Virus record (IMG/VR): IMGVR_UViG_3300042892_002429
Coordinates: 1 to 23,330 of that record
DNA from: a virus
Length of the DNA: 23,330 bases
Reading direction: 5' to 3' (one strand)
In this document: one piece after another, positions 12,997 through 19,077 of the stretch
How the letters are laid out: each line of letters begins with the position of its first letter
Position numbering within the stretch: position 1 is the stretch's first letter
The notes under the pieces: generated by a model
The model's input: the letters and a program-made list of their open reading frames with translations, nothing else
Databases searched by the model: none
Told to the model about the DNA's origin: nothing
Translations under genes and position numbers: made by a program

Positions 12997-13287
12997 CTAT
13001 AGTTCGGTAATCATATTGTATGGATTGTGGGGGATCTCTACTAGCAGGTCTTCATGTTCACATTGAGGTAGGCACTCCCCGCAACTGATTCTAGAAAAGG
13101 CTGCGTCTGGGTAATCAAGATTGAGATAGAGGGCGCCTTCTAATTCTGTGGAGTCTGGGAGTTTGAGAAGGTCAACTCTTTCAAGCCAATCCCTTACATC
13201 TCCAATAGTGATGCCTTCGCCATCTGGCGCCTTACAGAAAAGAAAGATGGTATTAGTAGAGGTTATGTTGCTGTTCTCAGTGGACAT
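12997..13287 (-). CDS. Hypothetical protein, 96 aa
   Basis: Starts MSTENSNITSTNTIFLFC, continues APDGEGITIGDVRDWLERVDLL, and has CGECLPQCEHEDLLVEI near the C-terminus, a CxxCxxxCxH cluster that could bind zinc. ATG 13287 is chosen over 13311 because GGGGAGG lies 6-7 nt upstream. It overlaps the preceding gene by 11 nt. No recognised family. Confidence 0.75.
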   Translation of the reverse strand: MSTENSNITSTNTIFLFCKAPDGEGITIGDVRDWLERVDLLKLPDSTELEGALYLNLDYPDAAFSRISCGECLPQCEHEDLLVEIPHNPYNMITEL

Positions 13288-13480
13288 CTGCATCCTCCCC
13301 TGTTGTGACATAACCTGCTGGGAAACTGGCTGCGTAGAACGCTAGGCAGTCTGTGGAGTGGAAGAACTTAACGGTCTTGTTCCAAGACAGGATAAGGACA
13401 TTCCTAGACTCTTCAACTTTAGAGCGTAGGTGTGTCGGACAACTCTCGTAATCGCAAGTAAGAGTTGTGTTAAATGTCAT
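13277..13480 (-). CDS. Small Cys-containing protein, 67 aa
   Basis: MTFNTTLTCDYESCPTHLRSKVEESRNVLILSWNKTVKFFHSTDCLAFYAASFP has C9, C14 and DC near residue 45. Such CxxxxC...C patterns occur in phage treble-clef-like mini-proteins. No Shine-Dalgarno site; a perfect TATAAT (13488-13493) ends 7 nt before ATG. It heads the minus-strand block that runs leftward from the central divergent hub. Confidence 0.75.
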   Translation of the reverse strand: MTFNTTLTCDYESCPTHLRSKVEESRNVLILSWNKTVKFFHSTDCLAFYAASFPAGYVTTGEDADVH

Positions 13481-13487
13481 GGCTGTA

Positions 13488-13493
13488 ATTATA
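13488..13493 (-). promoter_or_regulatory. Leaderless promoter heading the minus-strand block
   Basis: Consensus TATAAT, then TACAGCC, then ATG 13480. No clear -35 was found, which could mean activator dependence. Confidence 0.65.
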
Positions 13494-13561
13494 GGTTTAG
13501 AGCGATTGAGTTGGACGACAACACGCCGAGCGTGAGAGAGATTAGGGGGGGAGGGGGAGGG

Positions 13562-13579
13562 AAAATTGTCGACAATTTT
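13562..13579. promoter_or_regulatory. 18-bp perfect palindrome
   Basis: AAAATTGTCGACAATTTT reads the same on both strands around a central GTCGAC, directly next to the G-run. Its length and symmetry suit a dimeric repressor operator at the divergent hub. Confidence 0.6.
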
Positions 13580-13966
13580 ACAGAAAAAATGGCTTAGATT
13601 TGTTAAAATTAGGGTAGGGATTTACTTGAATAGTTGTGTGAAAGTAGTGTAGTGTTAGGGGCTTTTTTAGGACTCTAGTTGCTGTATATAGCATCGGTCT
13701 AGGAAGTCAAATGTGGAAGGTTACGGAAAGGTTTTGTTGATTGTTCATGGACTTTTTGGTGACCGTATCAATATATTTTAATTACTAATTACAGTAAGTG
13801 ATAGTATAAAAAGAGACAGTCAGCATGAAATCCTATTACGCGTAAGGGAAAAATAGTCTAAACTATTGTAATTAAGAATTGACTGTTTGTATGTAATTAA
13901 AAATTAAATAATACTTCTGAGGGTGTGCTAAACTTTTTAATTGTTGACGAGAAAAAGGATTTTAAT

Positions 13967-14215
13967 ATGACAGATAAACCAGAGTTAGAAGTTGTTAGAA
14001 CGGAAATTTCTTTACCAGAGATTCCAAGTGACTTAGTTATTTCTTTGATTCAAGAAGCTGCAACGGCACTAATGCAGCGATGGTTTCCTGGTCGACTTCC
14101 TACAGGAGAAGATTTTGAAAGATGGACAGAGATTGCTTTGGCAGATGCCAGCGCTGTGATTGCTCACTTTATGGAGAGAGGGATTATTGTAGAGGCAGAG
14201 TTCAATGACCGTTGA
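13967..14215 (+). CDS. Hypothetical protein, 82 aa
   Basis: ATG 13967 is chosen over 13925 because AAGGA lies 7 nt upstream. The protein (MTDKPELEVVRTEISLPEIPSD, then helices LVISLIQEAATALMQRWFPGR and FERWTEIALADASAVIAHFMERG) is predicted helical and soluble. It is the first gene of a tightly overlapping operon of four. No family recognised. Confidence 0.75.
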   Translation: MTDKPELEVVRTEISLPEIPSDLVISLIQEAATALMQRWFPGRLPTGEDFERWTEIALADASAVIAHFMERGIIVEAEFNDR

Positions 14216-14426
14216 GATGTGGATGCTTCCTGTTACTGCGATCTTTGTTTATCTAATTGCCTTTAGTGGCTCGTTCTCTGCTTTTAGTTTCCTGAGATGG
14301 AAAGAACGCAGATTCAAACAACGGATGTTAGAAGAGTTCATGATGACACTTCAAGACAAGATCCAAACCGAGGAAGATTTTAATTCTATTATAAACAAGT
14401 TAAGAAAGGATTACGGCGATGAGTGA
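14205..14426 (+). CDS. Membrane-anchored small protein, 73 aa
   Basis: One N-terminal transmembrane helix (MWMLPVTAIFVYLIAFSGSFSAFSFL), then a basic stretch RWKERRFKQR and a coiled-coil-like charged helix to the end. Starts at ATG 14205, overlapping the previous gene by 11 nt; ATG 14217 is a possible alternative. The single-TM, C-in topology fits a membrane tether. Confidence 0.75.
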   Translation: MTVEMWMLPVTAIFVYLIAFSGSFSAFSFLRWKERRFKQRMLEEFMMTLQDKIQTEEDFNSIINKLRKDYGDE

Positions 14427-14907
14427 AGGTTTTGATTCAGCAAATCAGACATCTTTAGATGCTTTGGCTAAGACTGGGATTTCGTTGGAAGAGATTCAAA
14501 AGATGTCAGAGATATTAAAGACAACTCGAAAAAAGGATAATCGAGTTTGCGTTTGTGGACATACGATGACAACTCACAATAGGGCAATTAATGGGCTTGT
14601 CATTTGTCGTCCTTCGGCTATGTCCTGTGACTGTAAGCGGATGCATCCAGTTCTTACAACTAACAACCTTCGACCATTTAAAAGAAAAACTTCTGGTCAT
14701 AGAATGGAGCATGCCTTGATGCTAGGTATTGCAAGATGTATTGAGATGGGTGGAACCTTTGAATGGATTGCAGACCCACTTACTTGTGAGAGATGTGGTC
14801 AGGAGGCAATTGTCTTCCCTGTATGTATGACAAAAGAGGGACATAAAACACCACACTCGGTAGGACTTGATGCCCTTCTATGTAACGATTGCTTTGGAGA
14901 AGTCTAA
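14419..14907 (+). CDS. Multi-cysteine zinc-binding protein, 162 aa
   Basis: An N-terminal helical part (SLDALAKTGISLEEIQKMSEILK) is followed by a first cluster VCVCGHTMTTHNRAINGLVIC...SCDCKRMHPV (about residues 43-76). A second cluster is LTCERCGQEAIVFPVC...LLCNDCFGEV (about 121-160), a zinc ribbon at the C-terminus. AAAGGA lies 8 nt before ATG and the gene overlaps the previous one by 8 nt. Two separate zinc modules suggest nucleic acid or protein binding; family unknown. Confidence 0.75.
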   Translation: MSEGFDSANQTSLDALAKTGISLEEIQKMSEILKTTRKKDNRVCVCGHTMTTHNRAINGLVICRPSAMSCDCKRMHPVLTTNNLRPFKRKTSGHRMEHALMLGIARCIEMGGTFEWIADPLTCERCGQEAIVFPVCMTKEGHKTPHSVGLDALLCNDCFGEV

Positions 14908-15230
14908 TGAATAAAGATGCTCGCTATACAATAGTCGCACACCTTGAAGCCTTAATGAAAGATGGCTCTATTAAACCTGAAGTAGTTCCTTCTTTAATAA
15001 GATTTATAGACACTGCCACCAGTGAGAAAAATGAAGACCTTATTAAAACCCTAGTCCAAAAGATTCAAGACTGGGAAGATACAATGGGTGAAGACGATAA
15101 ATCTCTCTACACCTTAGGGATTCGACAAGCCGTTGATGTTCTTCGTGGCGATTCACCAACCCATGCCAAGGAGTACAAACCCCTAGATGAAGAAGACTTC
15201 CGACCTAAAGAAGAAACAAAAGACTTCTAA
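14907..15230 (+). CDS. Hypothetical helical protein, 107 aa
   Basis: Starts MNKDARYTIVAHLEALMKDG at an ATG overlapping the previous TAA (TAATG) with GGAG upstream. Helical throughout and acidic at the C-terminus (YKPLDEEDFRPKEETKDF). Last gene of the four-gene operon that begins at 13967. No family recognised. Confidence 0.75.
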   Translation: MNKDARYTIVAHLEALMKDGSIKPEVVPSLIRFIDTATSEKNEDLIKTLVQKIQDWEDTMGEDDKSLYTLGIRQAVDVLRGDSPTHAKEYKPLDEEDFRPKEETKDF

Positions 15231-15464
15231 CTACCATAGTTTTATGGGATTGCAAAAGCAGTTTCATTGTTACTTTTTCTAAAATTTTATTGTATCTCTG
15301 ATTAGAGATTAAACCCTTATTCTACGCTGGTTTCATTGTTACTGGCCACTTTGTTGTTTATAAAAGGTGCGCGAAATTCAGACCGTATTCAAAAATTCGT
15401 CGGCATCATATAGCCCTATATTTGGTATCAGTAGACATCCCTTCCAAGTCTACCAAGGAGACCA
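15231..15464 (+). promoter_or_regulatory. Regulatory gap before the holin candidate
   Basis: 234 nt without a gene. A 14-nt direct repeat GTTTCATTGTTACT occurs at 15261 and 15330. Between the copies lies a palindrome ATCTCT-GATT-AGAGAT (15294-15309). The second repeat supplies TTGTTA, followed after 17 nt by TATAAA, a plausible promoter. Further on are ATATAGCCCTATAT (15408-15421) and a GTAGAC/GTCTAC hairpin (15430-15452) just before the AAGGAG site. Confidence 0.6.
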
Positions 15465-15752
15465 ATGAATAAAGCAATGATTGAATCCTACCTACGAAAC
15501 CTCCTAGGTCAAGTAGTCGGATCAGCGGTTGTAGTTTCGCAGGCAACGGGTGTTAGCCTCGCAGAATTCGGCCAGAGCGAATACCTTCTAGTAGCCAACG
15601 CACTCTGGGCATCTCTTGTTCCAGTAGTAATTCGCTACGCCAAGAAGTCAGATCCAGCCTTCGGCCTAGTTGCTGAGGTTGCTGTAGCACAAGTGACAAA
15701 GAAAGTCAATACGGCTACAAAGAAGCCAGCTGCGAAAAAGAAGACCAAGTAA
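15465..15752 (+). CDS. Holin-like membrane protein, 95 aa
   Basis: MNKAMIESYLRNLLGQVVGSAVVVSQATG, then a hydrophobic NALWASLVPVVIRYAKKSDPAFGLVAEVAVAQ, then a Lys/Ala-rich tail (TKKPAAKKKTK). One to two membrane helices plus a charged C-terminus is the usual holin form, and it is preceded by its own promoter region and AAGGAGACC. The lysin is far away on the other strand, so the holin call is tentative; a head- or tail-associated membrane protein is an alternative. Confidence 0.65.
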   Translation: MNKAMIESYLRNLLGQVVGSAVVVSQATGVSLAEFGQSEYLLVANALWASLVPVVIRYAKKSDPAFGLVAEVAVAQVTKKVNTATKKPAAKKKTK

Positions 15753-15762
15753 CAACAACTTT

Positions 15763-15821
15763 GGTAAGTCCCCGTCCCAGGTAAAACATATCCAAAATAT
15801 ATCTCTGGGGCGGGGCTTACC
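15763..15821 (+). terminator. Large GC-rich hairpin between holin candidate and terminase gene
   Basis: GGTAAGTCCCCGTCCCAG (15763-15780) pairs with CTGGGGCGGGGCTTACC (15805-15821): 17 pairs with one bulged T and one G-T, around a 24-nt AT-rich loop. No T-run follows, so it may be an mRNA-end or processing structure, or a DNA signal next to the terminase gene, rather than a standard terminator. Confidence 0.6.
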
Positions 15822-15832
15822 ATTCGAAGGGT

Positions 15833-15846
15833 AGCAAAAAGTAAAA
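15833..15846 (+). repeat. AGCAAAAAGTAAAA element, copy 1
   Basis: Directly abuts the ATG of the terminase-like gene, which has no Shine-Dalgarno site. First of eight near-identical copies, all on the plus strand. Confidence 0.75.
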
Positions 15847-16758
15847 ATGTCTGAAACGATTCCATACGGTGGCAAGGAAGAGGAAGACCCAAGTCTTTCC
15901 CTCCCTGACATTTCCATCCCCTATGACTTGCGGCCAGACCTTTCCGACCTCGGAATGATTGAGCATGAGCGCGGCGTCTGTGAAGATACCTACGAAAACC
16001 GCGCCGCTCTCAGAAGAGCACATTTAAATTGGGACCCCGTCTATGACCAGATGGGTGCGCCAACGGGCTTGATAGTGGCACGGTCAGAAGAAGCGATGAA
16101 AGAACGGCGAGTAATGTCGTTGGCGGAAAAGCGCCCGCTTCTCCTGGACCCAACTAGCAACAACTCAGATTACTTAACGGGCCTAGACCTGATGCTTGAA
16201 GATTCAGCGGTACGGGTAACTCCACCTTGGGTTATCGGCGCGACTAAGGCGTGGCTTGAGGAACAGCGTAACGGCGGCCCGAAGAGTCCACGGCGTGCCC
16301 CCGCTAGTCTACCGCACCGTTGTCGAATTGTCAAGACGGATGGTATTCGCTGCATGCTCTGGACATCGGGACGGGTGAAGGATGACGGGTTATGCCGCGT
16401 CCATCTACGAACAACTCGACGGCCTGGAGCTGACATTGAGCGTGCCCGTGCCAAGCTAGTTCAGTCCGCCCCATACGCGGTTGATGTTTTGGAAGACATT
16501 ATGGAAAACGGCCAGAGTGAACCCGCCCGCCTCAAAGCCGCTACCGAAATCCTTGACCGTGCTGGTGTACGAGGCGGCGTGGAGATGGACATCGGTGTTG
16601 ATGTCCAAGTTCGCTCAGCCGCTGACATTGTTAACGAAAGACTACAACGGCTTGCCCTAGGAGCGATTCATGCAGCGGCCAGGTTGCCAGATGCCTTAGT
16701 TGTCGACGCTGAACCAGTGATTGAAGATTCAACTACAACTACAGAGGAGACGGCATGA
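15847..16758 (+). CDS. Terminase small subunit-like protein
   Basis: 303 aa. A poorly conserved N-terminal half is followed by a Cys/His module HRCRIVKTDGIRCMLW...GLCRVHL (C159, C169, C183, H186). A helical C-terminal part reads AKLVQSAPYAVDVLEDIMENGQSEPARLKAATEILDRAGVRGG (about 203-245), which resembles the C-terminal oligomerisation segment of actinophage terminase small subunits. A Thr/Glu tail ends the protein. Translation begins right after the AGCAAAAAGTAAAA element. The gene is clearly richer in GC than its flanks. No large subunit is in the window. Recognition rests on the C-terminal pattern only. Confidence 0.6.
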   Translation: MSETIPYGGKEEEDPSLSLPDISIPYDLRPDLSDLGMIEHERGVCEDTYENRAALRRAHLNWDPVYDQMGAPTGLIVARSEEAMKERRVMSLAEKRPLLLDPTSNNSDYLTGLDLMLEDSAVRVTPPWVIGATKAWLEEQRNGGPKSPRRAPASLPHRCRIVKTDGIRCMLWTSGRVKDDGLCRVHLRTTRRPGADIERARAKLVQSAPYAVDVLEDIMENGQSEPARLKAATEILDRAGVRGGVEMDIGVDVQVRSAADIVNERLQRLALGAIHAAARLPDALVVDAEPVIEDSTTTTEETA

Positions 16759-16919
16759 TTACGAAGAAGTACCTAGAAGAGATGGCGGCTCGCTTGGCTG
16801 AACGGCTTGCTGAAGACATCGGCTTGAGTAAGGGACGTGAAGAACATATACGAGCAACGGCCAGAGCTAACGAAGCCGCTGAGTTGTTGGTAGTCATTAG
16901 GTCTTCAGAGATAGATTAG
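16755..16919 (+). CDS. Small helical protein, 54 aa
   Basis: MITKKYLEEMAARLAERLAE, then DIGLSKGREEHIRATARANEAAELLVVIRSSEID. An all-helical, possibly dimerising protein. Its ATG overlaps the terminase-like stop (ATGA). The C-terminal AELLVV is encoded by GAGTTGTTGGTAGTC, close to the GAGTTGTTTGTAGTT word repeated in the non-coding stretches nearby. Confidence 0.65.
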   Translation: MITKKYLEEMAARLAERLAEDIGLSKGREEHIRATARANEAAELLVVIRSSEID

Positions 16920-16931
16920 CAAAAAGTAAAA
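16918..16931 (+). repeat. AGCAAAAAGTAAAA element, copy 2
   Basis: Followed by ACGG and then the ATG of the 30-aa gene at 16936. The element overlaps the TAG of the previous gene. Confidence 0.7.
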
Positions 16932-16935
16932 ACGG

Positions 16936-17028
16936 ATGCCCAAATCAAACGGCAAGTGCGACCAAGAGATTGACCCAACCGATTGGGTTGACGGCGTGGA
17001 AGGAAGCCCGAGATGGAAAAAGAGTTAA
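16936..17028 (+). CDS. Mini-protein, 30 aa
   Basis: MPKSNGKCDQEIDPTDWVDG, ending VEGSPRWKKS. Supported by the AGCAAAAAGTAAAA element 5 nt upstream and a 16-nt overlap with the following zinc-ribbon gene. Too short for family assignment. Confidence 0.5.
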   Translation: MPKSNGKCDQEIDPTDWVDGVEGSPRWKKS

Positions 17029-17111
17029 CGGATTGTTTTTGGTGCGGCGAGACTTACGGGGCTGACAAAAAGAACTGTCCCAACTGCGCAACGAAGACGG
17101 ATCACAGCTGA
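17013..17111 (+). CDS. Zinc-ribbon mini-protein, 32 aa
   Basis: MEKELTDCFWCGETYGADKK, then NCPNCATKTDHS. CFWC and CPNC, 14 residues apart, make a minimal zinc ribbon. It overlaps the preceding mini-gene in another frame. Confidence 0.6.
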   Translation: MEKELTDCFWCGETYGADKKNCPNCATKTDHS

Positions 17112-17277
17112 GCTAGCTGATGTCCCTGAGTTGTTTGTAGTTGACCGCACGCATTGCTTCGATTGTTCATAATCTAATACAGTTCGTACAACCTTAGAAT
17201 TAACCCTATACACAACGGCCTGCCTAATGGACGCCTGATTTGCATCAACGGCCTGACGGATGTACTCTGCGATTCTT

Positions 17278-17415
17278 GCTAGATGACGGTCAACATAGAG
17301 GTTTCTGGGTTAATGATTTTCCCTTGTGATCTATGAAGGACGGTCATCACGGAGTTCTAGGTCGGAACCGCCACTTTCTCTCCTAGTCGTACCTGCCGTC
17401 ATCTAGCTCCTTTTA
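17278..17415 (+). ncRNA. Candidate structured RNA with alternative stems and terminator-like end
   Basis: Outer arms GCTAGATGACGG (17278-17289) and CCGTCATCTAGC (17396-17407) pair perfectly over 12 bp. Inside are CATAGA/TCTATG (17294-17299 with 17330-17335, enclosing GGG/CCC) and CTAGG/CCTAG (17357-17361 with 17382-17386), giving a three-way junction. GATGAC (17282-17287) can instead pair with GTCATC (17343-17348). The outer stem is followed by TCCTTTT. Two exclusive folds with a terminator-like one resemble an attenuator or riboregulator; no known class was recognised. Confidence 0.5.
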
Positions 17416-17440
17416 AAATTAACGGCGTGCCCAGAGCTAA

Positions 17441-17563
17441 GCGGCCCGCCCACATCCAAACAACTTCCCGAAGCTGATACCAGGTATCCAAGGAACTCAA
17501 GGCATCCAGGGAACAACGGGACCAACGGATCGCCAGGTATCAGTTCCAAACAACTTATTTTAA
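17441..17563 (+). pseudogene. Startless collagen-like (Gly-X-Y) fragment
   Basis: A 40-codon frame with no ATG, GTG or TTG start reads HPNNFPKL, then IPGIQGTQGIQGTTGPT with Gly every third residue, and ends VSVPNNLF. Collagen-like repeats are common in phage tail fibres, so this may be a relic of a fibre gene. The stretch is short and chance cannot be excluded. Confidence 0.35.
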
Positions 17564-17587
17564 AACGGTAGCTGCCGCAGCTGATTT

Positions 17588-17601
17588 AGCAAAAAGTAAA
17601 A
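17588..17601 (+). repeat. AGCAAAAAGTAAAA element, copy 3
   Basis: Followed by ACGGATCGCAG; no ORF starts here unless ACG is used. Confidence 0.7.
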
Positions 17602-17728
17602 ACGGATCGCAGCTGCGGCCTGGATTAACGGAGTTGTTTGTAGTTCCAGAAGACGGCAAGCTAACCTCCTCCTCCACCGCCCCCACCTCCGCCTGCAACA
17701 AAAAATTTTAACGGCATGCTAGACTGCG

Positions 17729-17750
17729 CTTTGCGGCAAGTGCCGCAAAG
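17729..17750. repeat. Perfect 10-bp hairpin
   Basis: CTTTGCGGCA-AG-TGCCGCAAAG. Nearly a full palindrome with a 2-nt centre; a DNA cruciform or protein-binding palindrome is more likely than an RNA loop. Confidence 0.6.
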
Positions 17751-17822
17751 TGAACTACGGACAACTCAACAACTTTGGAAAGCGGCCTGGTAGCTGCGCC
17801 GCCTGCATATATGCAACGGTGA

Positions 17823-17836
17823 TGCAAAAAGTAAAA
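17823..17836 (+). repeat. AGCAAAAAGTAAAA element, copy 4 (TGC variant)
   Basis: TGCAAAAAGTAAAA followed by ACGGCCTG. Lies about 50 nt upstream of the promoter at 17879. Confidence 0.6.
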
Positions 17837-17878
17837 ACGGCCTGCTAGAAGCGCACGATATATAACGGTGTGTCTTCC

Positions 17879-17907
17879 TTGACAGTAAGCCAACGGTGCC
17901 CTAAAGT
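17879..17907 (+). promoter_or_regulatory. Consensus leaderless promoter
   Basis: TTGACA (17879-17884), 17-nt spacer, TAAAGT (17902-17907), 7 nt, ATG 17915. This decides the start of the 76-aa gene. Confidence 0.75.
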
Positions 17908-17914
17908 AGTGGGC

Positions 17915-18145
17915 ATGCTAGTGGAGTTGTATGTACTCAGCCGTGTAGTTAAAGCCAGGAAAGCCCGACAAGCATTAGCGGATGCTGAAGAGTACGAAGA
18001 GGAAGAGGAGTACGATGACGGATATCGTTACCCTGCTTACTTCCACTGTAGACGGTGTAAGAAACGAATGGACAAGAAGCGCATCAAAGAACAACTTCAG
18101 GGATTGAAGAGGACTGGTGACGGTGAAGAAGAAGTTCTCTATTGA
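17915..18145 (+). CDS. Acidic/basic mini-protein with CxxC, 76 aa
   Basis: MLVELYVLSRVVKARKARQA, then ADAEEYEEEEEYDDGY, then YFHCRRCKKRMDKKRIKEQL. A basic helix, an acidic run and a single Cys pair with a basic tail. ATG 17915 is chosen over GTG 17870 because the promoter at 17879 places transcription start on it. No Shine-Dalgarno site, so leaderless. It overlaps the next gene. Function unknown. Confidence 0.7.
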   Translation: MLVELYVLSRVVKARKARQALADAEEYEEEEEYDDGYRYPAYFHCRRCKKRMDKKRIKEQLQGLKRTGDGEEEVLY

Positions 18146-18320
18146 CGCAAGAGGAGTCCCATCGCCGGTCTGCCCAAACTGCGGATGCATGCTCTTAAGA
18201 ATTACAGTTCAGTTCGAATTAGATAATTATGAAATTTCTGGATACCTACTAGATGACGCTGAGTGTTCGTCATGCGGATGCCTCATTACTGCTCCCACTC
18301 CTATCGATTTGACACCGTAG
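18117..18320 (+). CDS. Zinc-ribbon protein, 67 aa
   Basis: GTG start. VCPNCGCMLLRI, then FELDNYEISGYLLDDAECSSCGCLITAPTPID: two CxxC pairs frame a small beta sheet, a full-length phage zinc ribbon. It overlaps the upstream gene by 29 nt. GTG 18123 is an alternative start. The promoter of the next gene lies in its last codons. Confidence 0.78.
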   Translation: MTVKKKFSIDARGVPSPVCPNCGCMLLRITVQFELDNYEISGYLLDDAECSSCGCLITAPTPIDLTP

Positions 18321-18338
18321 ACTTCCCGGTTATATACT
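18309..18338 (+). promoter_or_regulatory. Promoter-leader cassette 1
   Basis: TTGACA (18309-18314), 18 nt, TATACT (18333-18338), then a leader of about 24 nt with AAAGGGG before ATG 18368. Confidence 0.75.
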
Positions 18339-18367
18339 TGGGCAACACTCAAGCAAAGGGGATATAA

Positions 18368-18541
18368 ATGAGTACAACTACTCAAGTAGCAGCATTACCT
18401 CAGTGCGACATCTGCACGGGACAAACTGCTAAGTACGACGCAATGACATCTAGAGGTCCATGGGCTTACATGTGTCAAGAATGTTTTGGGGACTACGGCG
18501 TGGGCCTTGGTCTTGGAAGAGGACAGGAGTTAGTACTATGA
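18368..18541 (+). CDS. Zinc-knuckle mini-protein, 57 aa
   Basis: MSTTTQVAALPQCDICTGQTAKYDAMTS, then WAYMCQECFGDYGVGLGLGRGQ. CDIC and CQEC form one zinc site. AAAGGGG is 7 nt upstream. Its TGA overlaps the next ATG (ATGA), so the two are coupled. Confidence 0.8.
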   Translation: MSTTTQVAALPQCDICTGQTAKYDAMTSRGPWAYMCQECFGDYGVGLGLGRGQELVL

Positions 18542-18744
18542 AAGTTAGAATCAGTCTTGAACAGACCATAGATATAGATGATGCTATGTCTAATGATGTA
18601 GGGTTTGAAATGTACGGACCTAAAGATATGAGCACTGAAGATAAAGTGGATTATCTAATGGCTCGCTTTGCTGAAGATATAGACACTATGGTTAAGTACG
18701 ATGAAGTGTTAGGCAATATCTCAGTAGAGTATATAGAGGATTGA
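18538..18744 (+). CDS. Acidic hypothetical protein, 68 aa
   Basis: MKVRISLEQTIDIDDAMSND, then DMSTEDKVDYLMARFAEDIDTMVKYDEVLGNISVEYIED: a beta-helix-beta small protein with negative charge. Start set by the ATGA overlap with the upstream gene. An intrinsic terminator follows at 18809. Family unknown. Confidence 0.75.
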   Translation: MKVRISLEQTIDIDDAMSNDVGFEMYGPKDMSTEDKVDYLMARFAEDIDTMVKYDEVLGNISVEYIED

Positions 18745-18808
18745 GTAAGTAAAAGATTCGTACACTAGTTTCGTTCTGAGATACTAGTAGACGGAGTACG
18801 GCAAGACG

Positions 18809-18835
18809 GCGTGTCCATAACGGGCACGCTTTTTT
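18809..18835 (+). terminator. Rho-independent terminator
   Basis: GCGTGTCC-ATAAC-GGGCACGC (one G-T pair) followed by TTTTTT. Ends the transcript of the 17915-18744 gene group. Confidence 0.88.
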
Positions 18836-18917
18836 GTTGCCCGAAAACTGGAGTCGCCCTATAACCTGGGACGGGCAAGCGGAGTTGTTTGTAGTTCTGC
18901 AGAGAACGGGTGCATTT

Positions 18918-18931
18918 AGCAAAAAGTAAAA
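18918..18931 (+). repeat. AGCAAAAAGTAAAA element, copy 5
   Basis: Followed by ACGGCCTGG in a stretch with no gene. Confidence 0.7.
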
Positions 18932-19047
18932 ACGGCCTGGATACCTGGATGCGCCGAACAACGGTGAGTTGTTTGTAGTCACTGATAGCTAGCAGCTCAG
19001 CTGAACGACATCAACGAAACGGCATGCTTGAGCCACCTCGACTCAAC

Positions 19048-19077
19048 TTGACTGACGGCATGCCTTAGTGCTAGTCT
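19048..19077 (+). promoter_or_regulatory. Leaderless promoter
   Basis: TTGACT (19048-19053), 18 nt, TAGTCT (19072-19077), 6 nt, ATG 19084. Confidence 0.7.

Larger units (their letters stand above)
13481..13966. other. Divergent intergenic hub (possible operator or origin)
   Basis: 486 bp with no open frame longer than 13 codons. From left to right it holds a leaderless minus promoter, a G-run of GGGGGGGAGGGGGAGGG (about 13536-13560), an 18-bp perfect palindrome AAAATTGTCGACAATTTT (13562-13579), AT-rich sequence, and a 6-bp inverted repeat AATAGT-CTAA-ACTATT (13852-13867). An extended -10 TGTGCTAAACT lies near 13925, before the rightward operon. Strand direction switches here. A regulatory switch is likely; a replication origin is possible. 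Confidence 0.6.
17112..17914 (+). other. 803-nt repeat-rich stretch with little coding
   Basis: No convincing gene. It contains many ACGG words, GAGTTGTTTGTAGTT (17128, 17631), two AGCAAAAAGTAAAA-type elements (17588, 17823), the structured region at 17278-17415, and a startless collagen-like frame (17441-17563). Also present are a 10-Gly reading frame on the other strand (17661-17717), a 10-bp hairpin (17729-17750) and ACGGC(A/C/G)TG octamers. GC content is patchy. It reads like an assembled regulatory or RNA-encoding region rather than decayed single-gene sequence. Confidence 0.6.

Noticed and set aside
17112-17172. Frame reading PELFVVDRTHCFDCS through a GAGTTGTTTGTAGTT word
   Set aside because: No ATG, GTG or suitable TTG start; the peptide similarity between copies is explained by the repeated DNA word.
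17716-17793. Possible 25-aa gene starting at ATG 17716 (MLDCALRQVPQ)
   Set aside because: It consists largely of the CTTTGCGGCA hairpin and repeat words, with no ribosome site or promoter.
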